Source: an uncultured Candidatus Methylacidiphilales bacterium (GTDB taxonomy: Bacteria; Verrucomicrobiota; Verrucomicrobiia; Methylacidiphilales; CALFVM01). From it: a stretch of DNA of 7,506 nt. The notes under the pieces were generated by a model, which did no database searches, was not told the origin of the DNA, and saw only the letters and a program-made list of their open reading frames with translations. Where the stretch lies: contig CALFVM010000312.1 of assembly GCA_937928665.1 (NCBI GenBank), positions 1 to 7,506 on the forward strand, in the 5' to 3' direction. Made by a program: the position numbers and the translations under genes. Shown here piece after piece: positions 1-5,915 of this stretch (position 1 is the first letter of the stretch; the number at the start of each line of letters is the position of its first letter).

Positions 1-34
1 GGCCCACCAGATTTCGGGGGGAGGGGGCAAGGGC

Positions 35-61
35 GACGTGGTCAGATCGCCTGACCAAGTC
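35..61 (-). terminator. Hairpin after the minus-strand gene set, candidate terminator
   Basis: A perfect 7-bp inverted repeat (TGGTCAG / CTGACCA, 39-45 and 51-57) encloses a 5-base loop. It is extended by GAC/GTC (35-37 and 59-61) across one mismatch. It begins 7 bases beyond the stop codon of the YjbQ gene on the minus strand, where an operon-end structure would be expected. No T-run follows on the minus strand, so it is not a textbook Rho-independent terminator. It could instead be an mRNA 3'-end stabilising hairpin or a protein-binding site. Confidence 0.45.
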
Positions 62-68
62 CGGGGGA

Positions 69-512
69 TCAGGCGGGAAGGGTTGATCCCTGAACATTGA
101 TCCAAATGGTCCGCCGGTGGGGAGCGCGACGGTGTTCGAAGAGGTAAAGGCCCTGCCAGGTTCCGAGGACGGGGCAGCCTCGCGTAATGGGAATGACTTC
201 GCTGGTTCGGGTGAGGACCATGCGGAGGTGGCTGGTCATATCGTCGGGGCCTTCGGCGGTGTGTTGGTAGCCTTGGGCATGTTCGGGGACGAGTTGTTCG
301 AAGAAGGCGTGAAGGTCGGCGCGGGCGGTGGGGTCGGCGTTTTCAAAGATGACCAGACTCGCGCTGGTGTGGGCAACGAAAACGGTGGCGGTGCCGTCAA
401 GGACTTGGGCGCGGGCGACGGTTTCGGTGAGGAGTGGGGTAAGGTCGTAGGTGCCTTTGCCCTGGGTGGGGATTTCGTGGCGGGTGGTCCGGCTGAGGAA
501 AGGTGGTTGCAT
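69..512 (-). CDS. yjbQ: YjbQ/UPF0047 family protein (secondary thiamine-phosphate synthase type)
   Basis: This 147-residue protein has the full length usual for the small soluble YjbQ/UPF0047 family. Visible family signatures are HTSASL (48-53), the E57-N58-A-D-P61 segment, DDMTSHLR (90-97) and GTWQGLYLFEH (117-127). The conserved His48, His95 and Glu126 probably form the active site. E. coli YjbQ can replace thiamine-phosphate synthase weakly in vivo, and the family's main physiological reaction is not settled, so the enzymatic label is provisional. No signal peptide or membrane segment is seen, so it should be cytoplasmic. The ATG start lies 27 bp after the AsmA-like gene's stop codon, with no Shine-Dalgarno sequence before it, which suggests it is the last gene of a shared transcript. 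No thiamine gene is visible nearby, so the context does not support a dedicated thiamine role. Confidence 0.93.
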   Translation of the reverse strand: MQPPFLSRTTRHEIPTQGKGTYDLTPLLTETVARAQVLDGTATVFVAHTSASLVIFENADPTARADLHAFFEQLVPEHAQGYQHTAEGPDDMTSHLRMVLTRTSEVIPITRGCPVLGTWQGLYLFEHRRAPHRRTIWINVQGSTLPA

Positions 513-539
513 GGGTTTCGGAAAGGCAGGTTGCGGATG

Positions 540-2669
540 CTACGGTTGCGGGGGCGGGTCAAACTGCCCAGGTGAGAACCAATCGCCGAGGATCCAACTG
601 ATGGCTTTGACGGCGGCTTTGAGAAGGAGGCCGGGATCGGAAAAGATGGCTGAGCGGAGTTTGGGGACAAAATCGTTCACGGGCTTCTGGAGGGTTCCGG
701 AGATATTGACGCTGGTCCAGTGGAGGCTTTCCCTGGATTCAGGAAAGAGGCGTGGACCGGCTGAGCCGAGCCAGTCGATAATTTCATGGCCGCAGCCTAG
801 GTTGAGCTGGCCGGATAGAGTTTGATCGGCTCCGATGGTGAGCTGGCCGGTGAGGCCAAGTCGGCGAGGGACGACGGCGCGGAGATTATGGATACGGGTG
901 GTGCCGTTACGCCAGTGGAGGTCGCCGCTAAACTGGTGGAAGTGGGCTTCGAGCCAGGTGGGATCATTAAAGAAGCGGGCGAGGTTAGCCTGGGCGGTGA
1001 GGCGGCGGACGGTGAAGCCGCCAAGGTCGAAGGTGCCGGTGGCGTTGATCTGACGGGTCCGGGCGGTGTGGCCGCGGACGGCCAGGCGTCCGATGAGGGA
1101 GCCGGCAATGGCTGTGCGCCACGCGGGGGGGATGAGGGGACGCAGGTCAGGTGCGTCGATTTTGGCGAAGACCAGGAATGTGCCATCGGGGGCGAGGGAC
1201 GCGTAGCCTCGTGTCTGGACGAGGTTGCCGGCATCGATGGAGAAGGATTTGAGTTCCCAGAGATCGGCTCCGTAACTCACTTCAAATTGCGCACGGTCAA
1301 AGCGGATGTTGCGGAGGGCGCGAATTTGGTAACCGCGATAGAAGGGGCGGAGAAGGGGGAGTTGATCGAGGGTGCCGTCGGCAACTTCGAGGAAGGTCCA
1401 GGCGTAAAGGGTCCGGAGATTGTTGGGGTTGCCGTGGATGAGAAATCGACCGGCGACTTCACCACGAACATGGTTTTTGATTTCGGAGGGAAGCCAACGG
1501 GCGAGGGGGAACTCATCCAGGGCCATGTCCAGGGAGATGCGACCATCGGCGGTGCCATGGATGCGGCCGTGCATGTCGATGAGCCCAGGGGCGGAGAGGC
1601 GCAAGGCGGGGATGGTGAAGGTTTGGTCGCGGAGGCTAAAGGAGCAAGAGAGGTGCCTGAACTCGATCCGCTCAAAGCCGGAGTCGCCGGTGAACCGGAC
1701 CAAAGCGTGTTGGAGGGGGAGGTTTTGGACGGAGAGGGCGCGGAGGACGACTTGGCCGCTGCCGTCTTCACCTTTCCGGGTGGGGCCGGGACGGTGGTAG
1801 GTGACCCAGCCGTGGGCGAGGCCGGAGACGGCTTCACCCAGGTTGCCGGGCAGGGCGTAGTTGAGGGGGAGATCTTGGAGGCGTACGGAAAAGGAGAGGG
1901 ATGGGTCCTCGTGCATGCCAAGCCGAGCGCGCCCTTCGACCCGGCTGGTGCCCTGGCCGGGGGGCGAGAGGAAGAGAAAGTTTTGAAAGTCGAGAAAGGT
2001 GCGGGCGGTGATGAATTCGACGTTTTGGACGCGGAGCGGGGGGAGAAGGCGCATGGAGAGGTCGCCTTCCGAGCCGACGATGCGCCAGTCTTTAGTGCCG
2101 AAAGGGAAAACCTGGACGCGCATGCCGGTGGCGGAAGCGTCCTGGCCGAGGAACGAGAAGGTGAGATCTGTGCGGGGGCATTCGGTGATGATAGGGACGA
2201 ACCGGGTCGGCATCAGGAAGGCGTACCAGGGGCGTTTGGATTCGGGGAAAGGGATTTTGAGGGCATCGACGGGAGCCTGGAGGCCGAGGTGGGCGTGGCC
2301 GAGATCGATCCGGGAGACGACCCACTGACGGCGGAGAACGCCCCAGGGATCGAAGGTGGCCCGGATGTCAGAGGCGTTGAGGAAAGCGATGGCTTCGCCA
2401 GGTCGGCCAACGGAGGTGTAAGAGGGAGTCGCGACGGACCATGCGCCGGTGCGTTGGAGCGGGCCGTAGTGGCCTTCGAGCTTGAGGCCTTTGTCGGTGG
2501 CCTGTTCGATCATACGGGCAAAGGCCGGGGAGGCGACGAGGCGGTCGGCTTGGTAATGGAGAAACCAGGTGAGGGTCGCCCAGATCAGGAGGGAAAGAAC
2601 GAAAAGAAGAATTGCAGCCCCAGAAAGGAGCCTGAGGCCGTGCCGGGCCACCCAATGGATGAAAAACAC
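540..2669 (-). CDS. AsmA-like membrane-anchored protein
   Basis: This 709-residue protein has one N-terminal membrane segment (about 12-36) after a short basic start, then a long, mostly beta-rich, non-cytoplasmic region without cysteine-type catalytic motifs. The C-terminal part has the look of AsmA/DUF3971-type proteins: repeated short 'inner layer' strands such as GRISLDMAL and GQLTIG, then ISGTLQKPVNDFVPKL (656-671) and an amphipathic tail ending near 700. AsmA-family proteins are inner-membrane-anchored and span the periplasm. They act in outer-membrane lipid homeostasis, and several are proposed lipid-transfer bridges. A Gram-negative-type envelope is therefore implied. The start is GTG at 2669; I see no Shine-Dalgarno motif, but the hydrophobic helix right after it supports this start. 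The gene sits 51 bp after the VWA gene and 27 bp before yjbQ, consistent with an operon. The subfamily is not resolved; the assignment rests on architecture and the C-terminal motif. Confidence 0.75.
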   Translation of the reverse strand: MFFIHWVARHGLRLLSGAAILLFVLSLLIWATLTWFLHYQADRLVASPAFARMIEQATDKGLKLEGHYGPLQRTGAWSVATPSYTSVGRPGEAIAFLNASDIRATFDPWGVLRRQWVVSRIDLGHAHLGLQAPVDALKIPFPESKRPWYAFLMPTRFVPIITECPRTDLTFSFLGQDASATGMRVQVFPFGTKDWRIVGSEGDLSMRLLPPLRVQNVEFITARTFLDFQNFLFLSPPGQGTSRVEGRARLGMHEDPSLSFSVRLQDLPLNYALPGNLGEAVSGLAHGWVTYHRPGPTRKGEDGSGQVVLRALSVQNLPLQHALVRFTGDSGFERIEFRHLSCSFSLRDQTFTIPALRLSAPGLIDMHGRIHGTADGRISLDMALDEFPLARWLPSEIKNHVRGEVAGRFLIHGNPNNLRTLYAWTFLEVADGTLDQLPLLRPFYRGYQIRALRNIRFDRAQFEVSYGADLWELKSFSIDAGNLVQTRGYASLAPDGTFLVFAKIDAPDLRPLIPPAWRTAIAGSLIGRLAVRGHTARTRQINATGTFDLGGFTVRRLTAQANLARFFNDPTWLEAHFHQFSGDLHWRNGTTRIHNLRAVVPRRLGLTGQLTIGADQTLSGQLNLGCGHEIIDWLGSAGPRLFPESRESLHWTSVNISGTLQKPVNDFVPKLRSAIFSDPGLLLKAAVKAISWILGDWFSPGQFDPPPQP

Positions 2670-2720
2670 GGGCGGAGTTTGGGGGAAATCGGGGTAGCGT
2701 GAGAAGCCTGAAGTAGAGGT

Positions 2721-4937
2721 TCAGGCGAGGCCGACGCGGCGGCGAAGCATCCACTCTCCGGCGAGCAGAGCGATGAGGAGGAGTAAGGTGAAGGGATGGT
2801 TCCAGAGAGAACCGGTGACGAGGGTGGAGCGGGCGGTGGGGCGGGCCAGGATGCGGGTCAGTTTGTTGGCTAATTCTTCATCGGCGGCGTGGAGGTAAGT
2901 GCCACCGGTGAGGTCGGCCAGGCGTTTCATGAAGTCGGGCCGGGCGCGGGCGTCAAAGCTTTCCATATCAATGGCCTGGATGCGGAGGGGGGACTCAGCT
3001 TCGACCATGTCCCCGTTGGGAAAGCGGACGCGGGCGGCGACCATGTAATCACCGGGGCGGTCGGCCTGGACGTCAAGGAAGTGGGCGCGGAGAGATTCGT
3101 CATAGACAGCGCGGATTTTGGAACGTTCGTCCCCAGCAAAGCCGATATCGACGGCAGCCTCGGGGACTTGGCGGAGGTCGGTGTCGCGGGCCCGAACGAT
3201 GACGCGGACTCGTTCGTGCACAAAGGCGACATGGCGGGCGAGGTCGATTTCGACAGGTTGGTAGGCGCGGATGGTTTTACGAGCGGTGAGCCATTCGGCG
3301 GTGCGGGTCCAAAACCGGCGGGTGTAGCGTCGGTCGTTAACGGGCTCGGTGCCGGGTTTGGGGGCGGTGGCGGGGGTTTCGCCCCAGTCGGTTTCGAACC
3401 ATTCGCCCCAGGGCGCGGCGGTGCCGGAGGCAAAGACGAAGACGCGGCCACGGCCGGTTTCGCGGGTGATCCAGACGGGGAGCGGAGCACCGTCGGCGCG
3501 GAGGGTGGGGTGGCCGGCCAGAACGATGCTGCCTGGGCGGAGTTGGCCGAGACGGTTGAGACCGCCGAAGACAGGCGGCTTCGATTCCCAGACCACCCGG
3601 GAGGCGGCGCGGGTTTCGCCGACGTCGAGAATGGGGGAGTCGGTGACGGATTCGAAGACTTTGAGAGGGAAAGGTTGGTCGAGATCGGGCTCGGTGAGGT
3701 TGCTTTGGCGTTGAAAGGGGAGAATGCGATCGGCGGAGGTGCCCTGCCAACGGAAGGGGCCGAAGTCACCGGGGCCGCCGGCGAGAAGGATACCGCCGCC
3801 GAATTCCTGGACCCAGCGGGAGATGTAGTTGAGCCACTCACCGGGGCAGGCGGCAGCACCGGCGGAACTAACAAGGAGGCCGTCGAGTTCGAGCCAATCG
3901 GCCATGCGGTTGCCCCAGCCGGAGCCGGGTTCGAGGCGGGTGACGGAGGCACCGATTTCCTTCTGCAGTAAGGCGGACGCCGTCGCCAAAGAGCCGTCAT
4001 TGGCATCAAGGAGTCCAAAGCGGGGTTGGCTTTCGACGACTTCCACGCCAAAGGCGCGGCGGTTGTTGGCACTGAGGCGTTCGTTAATCTGCTGGGGAAT
4101 TTGGAGTTCGAGGAAATGGAACCCAGGGAGGCGGGAGATAAGGGCGAGGCTGATCTCTTGGGGTTCTCCGGTGAGTTGAACGGTGTCTTCAACGACGAAC
4201 TTGCCGCCGGACTCGATGCGGATGGGGACGGCCTGACCGGCGAAGCCGGGGCTGCGAATGAGGGCGCGGATCATGACGGGGCGGCCGCTCCAAACGACGT
4301 TGGGTGCTTCGACAGATTCGACAATAATATCGGGCGGTTCGGCATGGCCGCCGACGCTGATGGTATGGACGGGGACGCCCTTGCGGCGGAAGAGGCCGAT
4401 AGCGGATTCGACTGGGGTGGCTGAGGTGTTGGCACCGTCGGAGAGGAGGATGGCGGCGCGGAGGGGGGCTTTGCGGTCCTGGGACCAGAGGGCGAGGAGT
4501 CCGTCAACGAGGTTGGAGGCGCGGCCGTCGGGCGAGCCCCACTGGGCATCGCGGACGGGCTGGAGCTGTTCGGCCAGGCGGAAGTGTTCGATTTTCAGGC
4601 TGCGGGGGAGGGCCGGGAGAATCGCCTGTTTGAGAGCGCGTTTGGCTTCGGCCATGCGGGGCTCGCCCCCGTCCTGCATAGCCATGCTGCGAGAGGTGTC
4701 CATGATGACGGCGATGGACCCGGGCTGGGATTCTTCGATTTGCCGGACCCAAAAGATGTCGAGGAGGCAGATGGCGACGATGGAAGAAAAGGCGAGACGG
4801 AGGGCGACGAGCTGGCGGCGAGGGTTGCGGGGCAGTTCGGAGCGGATACGGCGGTAGGACCACATCACCAGTCCGGCGGCGACGACTAGGGCGGCGAGAA
4901 TGAGCAACCAGGGGAAAGTGGGTCCGACGCGGAACAT
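2721..4937 (-). CDS. Membrane protein with VWA and glutamine-amidotransferase-like domains
   Basis: The protein is 738 residues long. Two N-terminal membrane segments (about 8-27 and 46-65) precede a von Willebrand A domain (about 72-200). That domain has a MIDAS metal site, D80-T-S82-R-S84, and a later LLSDGAN segment with D167. A region of Ig-like or beta character follows (about 205-300). Next comes a class I glutamine-amidotransferase-like fold (about 305-510), recognised by DGLLVSS, VQEFGGGILLAGGPGDFG and the ILPF stretch. I see no convincing Cys-His-Glu triad, so this domain is probably non-enzymatic. A C-terminal membrane segment lies at about 713-727. This layout matches large VWA proteins common in Verrucomicrobiota and Planctomycetota, related to BatA/BatB. 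Those genes often sit with MoxR ATPase and DUF58 genes, but neither is present here. It is the first gene of the minus-strand set and is divergent from the channel gene. Its function is unknown; an envelope scaffold or metal-dependent adhesion role is inference. Confidence 0.85.
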   Translation of the reverse strand: MFRVGPTFPWLLILAALVVAAGLVMWSYRRIRSELPRNPRRQLVALRLAFSSIVAICLLDIFWVRQIEESQPGSIAVIMDTSRSMAMQDGGEPRMAEAKRALKQAILPALPRSLKIEHFRLAEQLQPVRDAQWGSPDGRASNLVDGLLALWSQDRKAPLRAAILLSDGANTSATPVESAIGLFRRKGVPVHTISVGGHAEPPDIIVESVEAPNVVWSGRPVMIRALIRSPGFAGQAVPIRIESGGKFVVEDTVQLTGEPQEISLALISRLPGFHFLELQIPQQINERLSANNRRAFGVEVVESQPRFGLLDANDGSLATASALLQKEIGASVTRLEPGSGWGNRMADWLELDGLLVSSAGAAACPGEWLNYISRWVQEFGGGILLAGGPGDFGPFRWQGTSADRILPFQRQSNLTEPDLDQPFPLKVFESVTDSPILDVGETRAASRVVWESKPPVFGGLNRLGQLRPGSIVLAGHPTLRADGAPLPVWITRETGRGRVFVFASGTAAPWGEWFETDWGETPATAPKPGTEPVNDRRYTRRFWTRTAEWLTARKTIRAYQPVEIDLARHVAFVHERVRVIVRARDTDLRQVPEAAVDIGFAGDERSKIRAVYDESLRAHFLDVQADRPGDYMVAARVRFPNGDMVEAESPLRIQAIDMESFDARARPDFMKRLADLTGGTYLHAADEELANKLTRILARPTARSTLVTGSLWNHPFTLLLLIALLAGEWMLRRRVGLA

Positions 4938-4946
4938 GAAAATGGT

Positions 4947-4974
4947 ATGCTAGCGACTTCGGGCAATCTGCCAA
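4947..4974 (-). promoter_or_regulatory. Candidate promoter for the VWA-AsmA-YjbQ set
   Basis: On the minus strand TTGGCA (4969-4974, five of six matches to the -35 consensus) is followed after 16 bases by TAGCAT (4947-4952, four of six matches to the -10 consensus). Transcription would begin only a few bases before the ATG at 4937. That would give an almost leaderless message and agrees with the absence of a Shine-Dalgarno site. The call rests on a consensus match only. In GC-rich bacteria such matches are often fortuitous. Confidence 0.3.
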
Positions 4975-4998
4975 CATGGATTGGGGCGGTGGCCGGAC

Positions 4999-5027
4999 TT
5001 GCAAGGGAGCGGGGATTCGCCCATAAG
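4999..5027 (+). promoter_or_regulatory. Candidate promoter for the MIP channel gene
   Basis: TTGCAA (4999-5004) and CATAAG (5022-5027) are separated by 17 bases, and each matches four of six consensus positions for the -35 and -10 elements. The expected transcription start would lie about 4 bases before the ATG at 5038, again implying a near-leaderless transcript. Weak evidence from consensus matching alone. Confidence 0.22.
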
Positions 5028-5037
5028 CTGCAGCGTC

Positions 5038-5664
5038 ATGAAAAAATATCTGGTTGAGTTTGTCGGGACTTTTTTCCTTGTCTTGACCGTCGGTTCCACA
5101 GTCATTGCTCCGGGAGCCGGGACTTTGGCACCGCTGGCGATTGGGGCGGCGCTGATGATTATGGTCTATGCGGGCGGCCATGTTTCCGGAGGGCACTACA
5201 ACCCGGCGGTGACGCTGGGCGTTTTCCTGCGAGGGAAATGCCCGGCAACGGATGTTTTGCCCTATTGGATCGCACAATTGGTCGGGGGGATTTTGGCGGC
5301 AGTGGTCGTGGGCTATTTCAAGGGGCCGGGTGCGGCGGAGGCCATTTCCCCTGATTTTGGGCGGGCGATGGTGGCGGAGTTTTTGGGCACGTTCGCTCTG
5401 GTTTATGTGGTGTTGAACACGGCGACGGTTAAAGCCACTGCGGGCAACTCATACTACGGTCTGGCCATTGGATCGACGGTGATGGTGATGGCGTTCGCCC
5501 TGGGCAACATATCGGGCGGCGCGTTCAATCCTTCGGTGGCGTTCGGGTTAACTGTCATGGGGATCAGCCCGCCCGCGAACATTTGGATTTATCTGTTGGC
5601 AGACCTGGCTGGCGGGGTGGCGGCGGCGATGGTCTTCAAACAGACGGTTGGCTTTGATGACTGA
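5038..5664 (+). CDS. MIP/aquaporin-family channel with altered second NPA motif
   Basis: This is a 208-residue integral membrane channel with the six-helix, two-half-helix aquaporin layout. The first half-repeat carries GGHVSGGHYNPAVTLG, with NPA at 55-57; the second carries GNISGGAFNPSVAFG, with NPS at 164-166. Family members normally move water, glycerol or small neutral solutes across the inner membrane. Two filter positions differ from AqpZ: Val167 replaces the arginine that normally follows the second NPA, and Ala153 lies where AqpZ has its filter histidine. A wider, less polar pore than a strict water channel is therefore inferred. I chose the ATG at 5038, giving MKKYLVEFVGTF with the first helix directly after it. 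An in-frame TTG at 4981 would add 19 polar residues not expected in this family. No Shine-Dalgarno site is visible. The gene is divergent from the VWA gene and ends 23 bp before tRNA-Ser. Confidence 0.92.
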   Translation: MKKYLVEFVGTFFLVLTVGSTVIAPGAGTLAPLAIGAALMIMVYAGGHVSGGHYNPAVTLGVFLRGKCPATDVLPYWIAQLVGGILAAVVVGYFKGPGAAEAISPDFGRAMVAEFLGTFALVYVVLNTATVKATAGNSYYGLAIGSTVMVMAFALGNISGGAFNPSVAFGLTVMGISPPANIWIYLLADLAGGVAAAMVFKQTVGFDD

Positions 5665-5675
5665 TCCGCTAGGTT
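5648..5675 (+). promoter_or_regulatory. Possible tRNA-Ser promoter overlapping the channel gene's 3' end
   Basis: TTGGCT (5648-5653) and TAGGTT (5670-5675) are 16 bases apart, a plausible but weak -35/-10 pair whose start point would fall about 5 bases before the mature tRNA. The -10 element matches only three of six positions. Alternatively the tRNA may be processed from a transcript that starts at the channel gene. Confidence 0.18.
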
Positions 5676-5687
5676 AGCTTCGTCAAG

Positions 5688-5772
5688 GGACGGGTGGCAG
5701 AGTGGTTGATTGCGGCGGTCTTGAAAACCGCTTTACCGAGAGGTAACGGGGGTTCGAATCCCTCCCCGTCCG
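5688..5772 (+). tRNA. tRNA-Ser(UGA)
   Basis: This is an 85-nt class II tRNA. The acceptor stem is GGACGGG (5688-5694) with CCCGTCC (5765-5771), and the discriminator base is G5772. The D stem pairs GCA with TGC. The anticodon stem GCGGT/ACCGC (5715-5719, 5727-5731) holds a 7-base loop with anticodon TGA at 5722-5724, which reads UCA and other UCN codons. The long variable arm TACC-GAGA-GGTA (5734-5745) is the hallmark of serine tRNAs. The T arm has the loop TTCGAAT (5753-5759) on a five-pair stem with one G-U. The 3' CCA is not encoded, so it must be added after transcription. Confidence 0.97.
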
Positions 5773-5773
5773 A

Positions 5774-5808
5774 GCGAAGCGAGAGCCGCGGTAGCGGCGA
5801 AGCGAGAG
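5774..5808 (+). repeat. 12-bp direct repeat flanking a small hairpin after the tRNA
   Basis: GCGAAGCGAGAG occurs at 5774-5785 and again at 5797-5808. Between and overlapping the copies, GCCGC (5785-5789) and GCGGC (5794-5798) form a 5-bp stem with loop GGTA. The unit starts directly behind the mature tRNA end. There is no T-run after the hairpin, so a terminator role is uncertain. It may be a tRNA 3'-trailer processing structure or a copy of a dispersed repeat. Confidence 0.6.
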
Positions 5809-5817
5809 AATGGATTT

Positions 5818-5830
5818 GAACCGCTGGTTC
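5818..5830. repeat. Short inverted repeat GAACC-GCT-GGTTC
   Basis: Perfect 5-bp arms (5818-5822 and 5826-5830) surround a 3-base centre in the spacer between tRNA-Ser and the helicase gene. In RNA the stem could extend by G-U and A-U pairs on the outer side. It could be a small operator or a chance hairpin. Confidence 0.3.
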
Positions 5831-5832
5831 GA

Positions 5833-5893
5833 GCGCGAGGTCGGGCGTGCGGGGAGGAAGGTGGCTAGGGAGGATTAGAGGGCGCGAGGTCGG
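5833..5893 (+). repeat. Second pair of 12-bp direct repeats upstream of the helicase
   Basis: GCGCGAGGTCGG occurs at 5833-5844 and 5882-5893, 49 bases apart. Just beyond the second copy, GAGGT (5886-5890) lies 7 bases before a GTG at 5898, which could serve as a ribosome site for an alternative helicase start. The repeat's function is unknown. Confidence 0.5.
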
Positions 5894-5915
5894 AATTGTG
5901 TTATCATGCGCGGCG

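Noticed and set aside
822..2702. 626-codon open frame on the plus strand opposite the AsmA-like gene
   Set aside because: It is Gly/Glu/Ala/Asp-rich, with no recognisable domain, and lies entirely antisense to a gene with a clear membrane anchor and AsmA-like ending. The C-ending codon bias of the minus gene removes stops from this frame.
2889..3971. 360-codon open frame on the plus strand opposite the VWA gene
   Set aside because: Low-complexity Gly/Ala/Glu/Asp composition without a domain, antisense to a gene with well-formed motifs.
2927..4192. 421-codon minus-strand frame overlapping the VWA gene
   Set aside because: It is a Pro/Ser/Ala-rich shifted frame inside the VWA gene, with no domain; the other minus frame has the VWA motifs and membrane segments.
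4981..5037. TTG start at 4981 for the channel gene
   Set aside because: The 19 extra residues are polar and unlike family N-termini. The start at 5038 gives a typical MIP beginning, and the best promoter candidate lies inside the extension.
5772..5850. Integration (att) site or tRNA fragment behind tRNA-Ser, suggested by GGTTCGAG at 5826-5833
   Set aside because: Only about 8 bases match the T-loop region, no acceptor stem is rebuilt, and no integrase gene or second att copy is in the window.
5774..5893. CRISPR array from the short direct repeats
   Set aside because: The repeats are 12 bp long, there are only two copies of each, and spacing is irregular. No cas gene is present.
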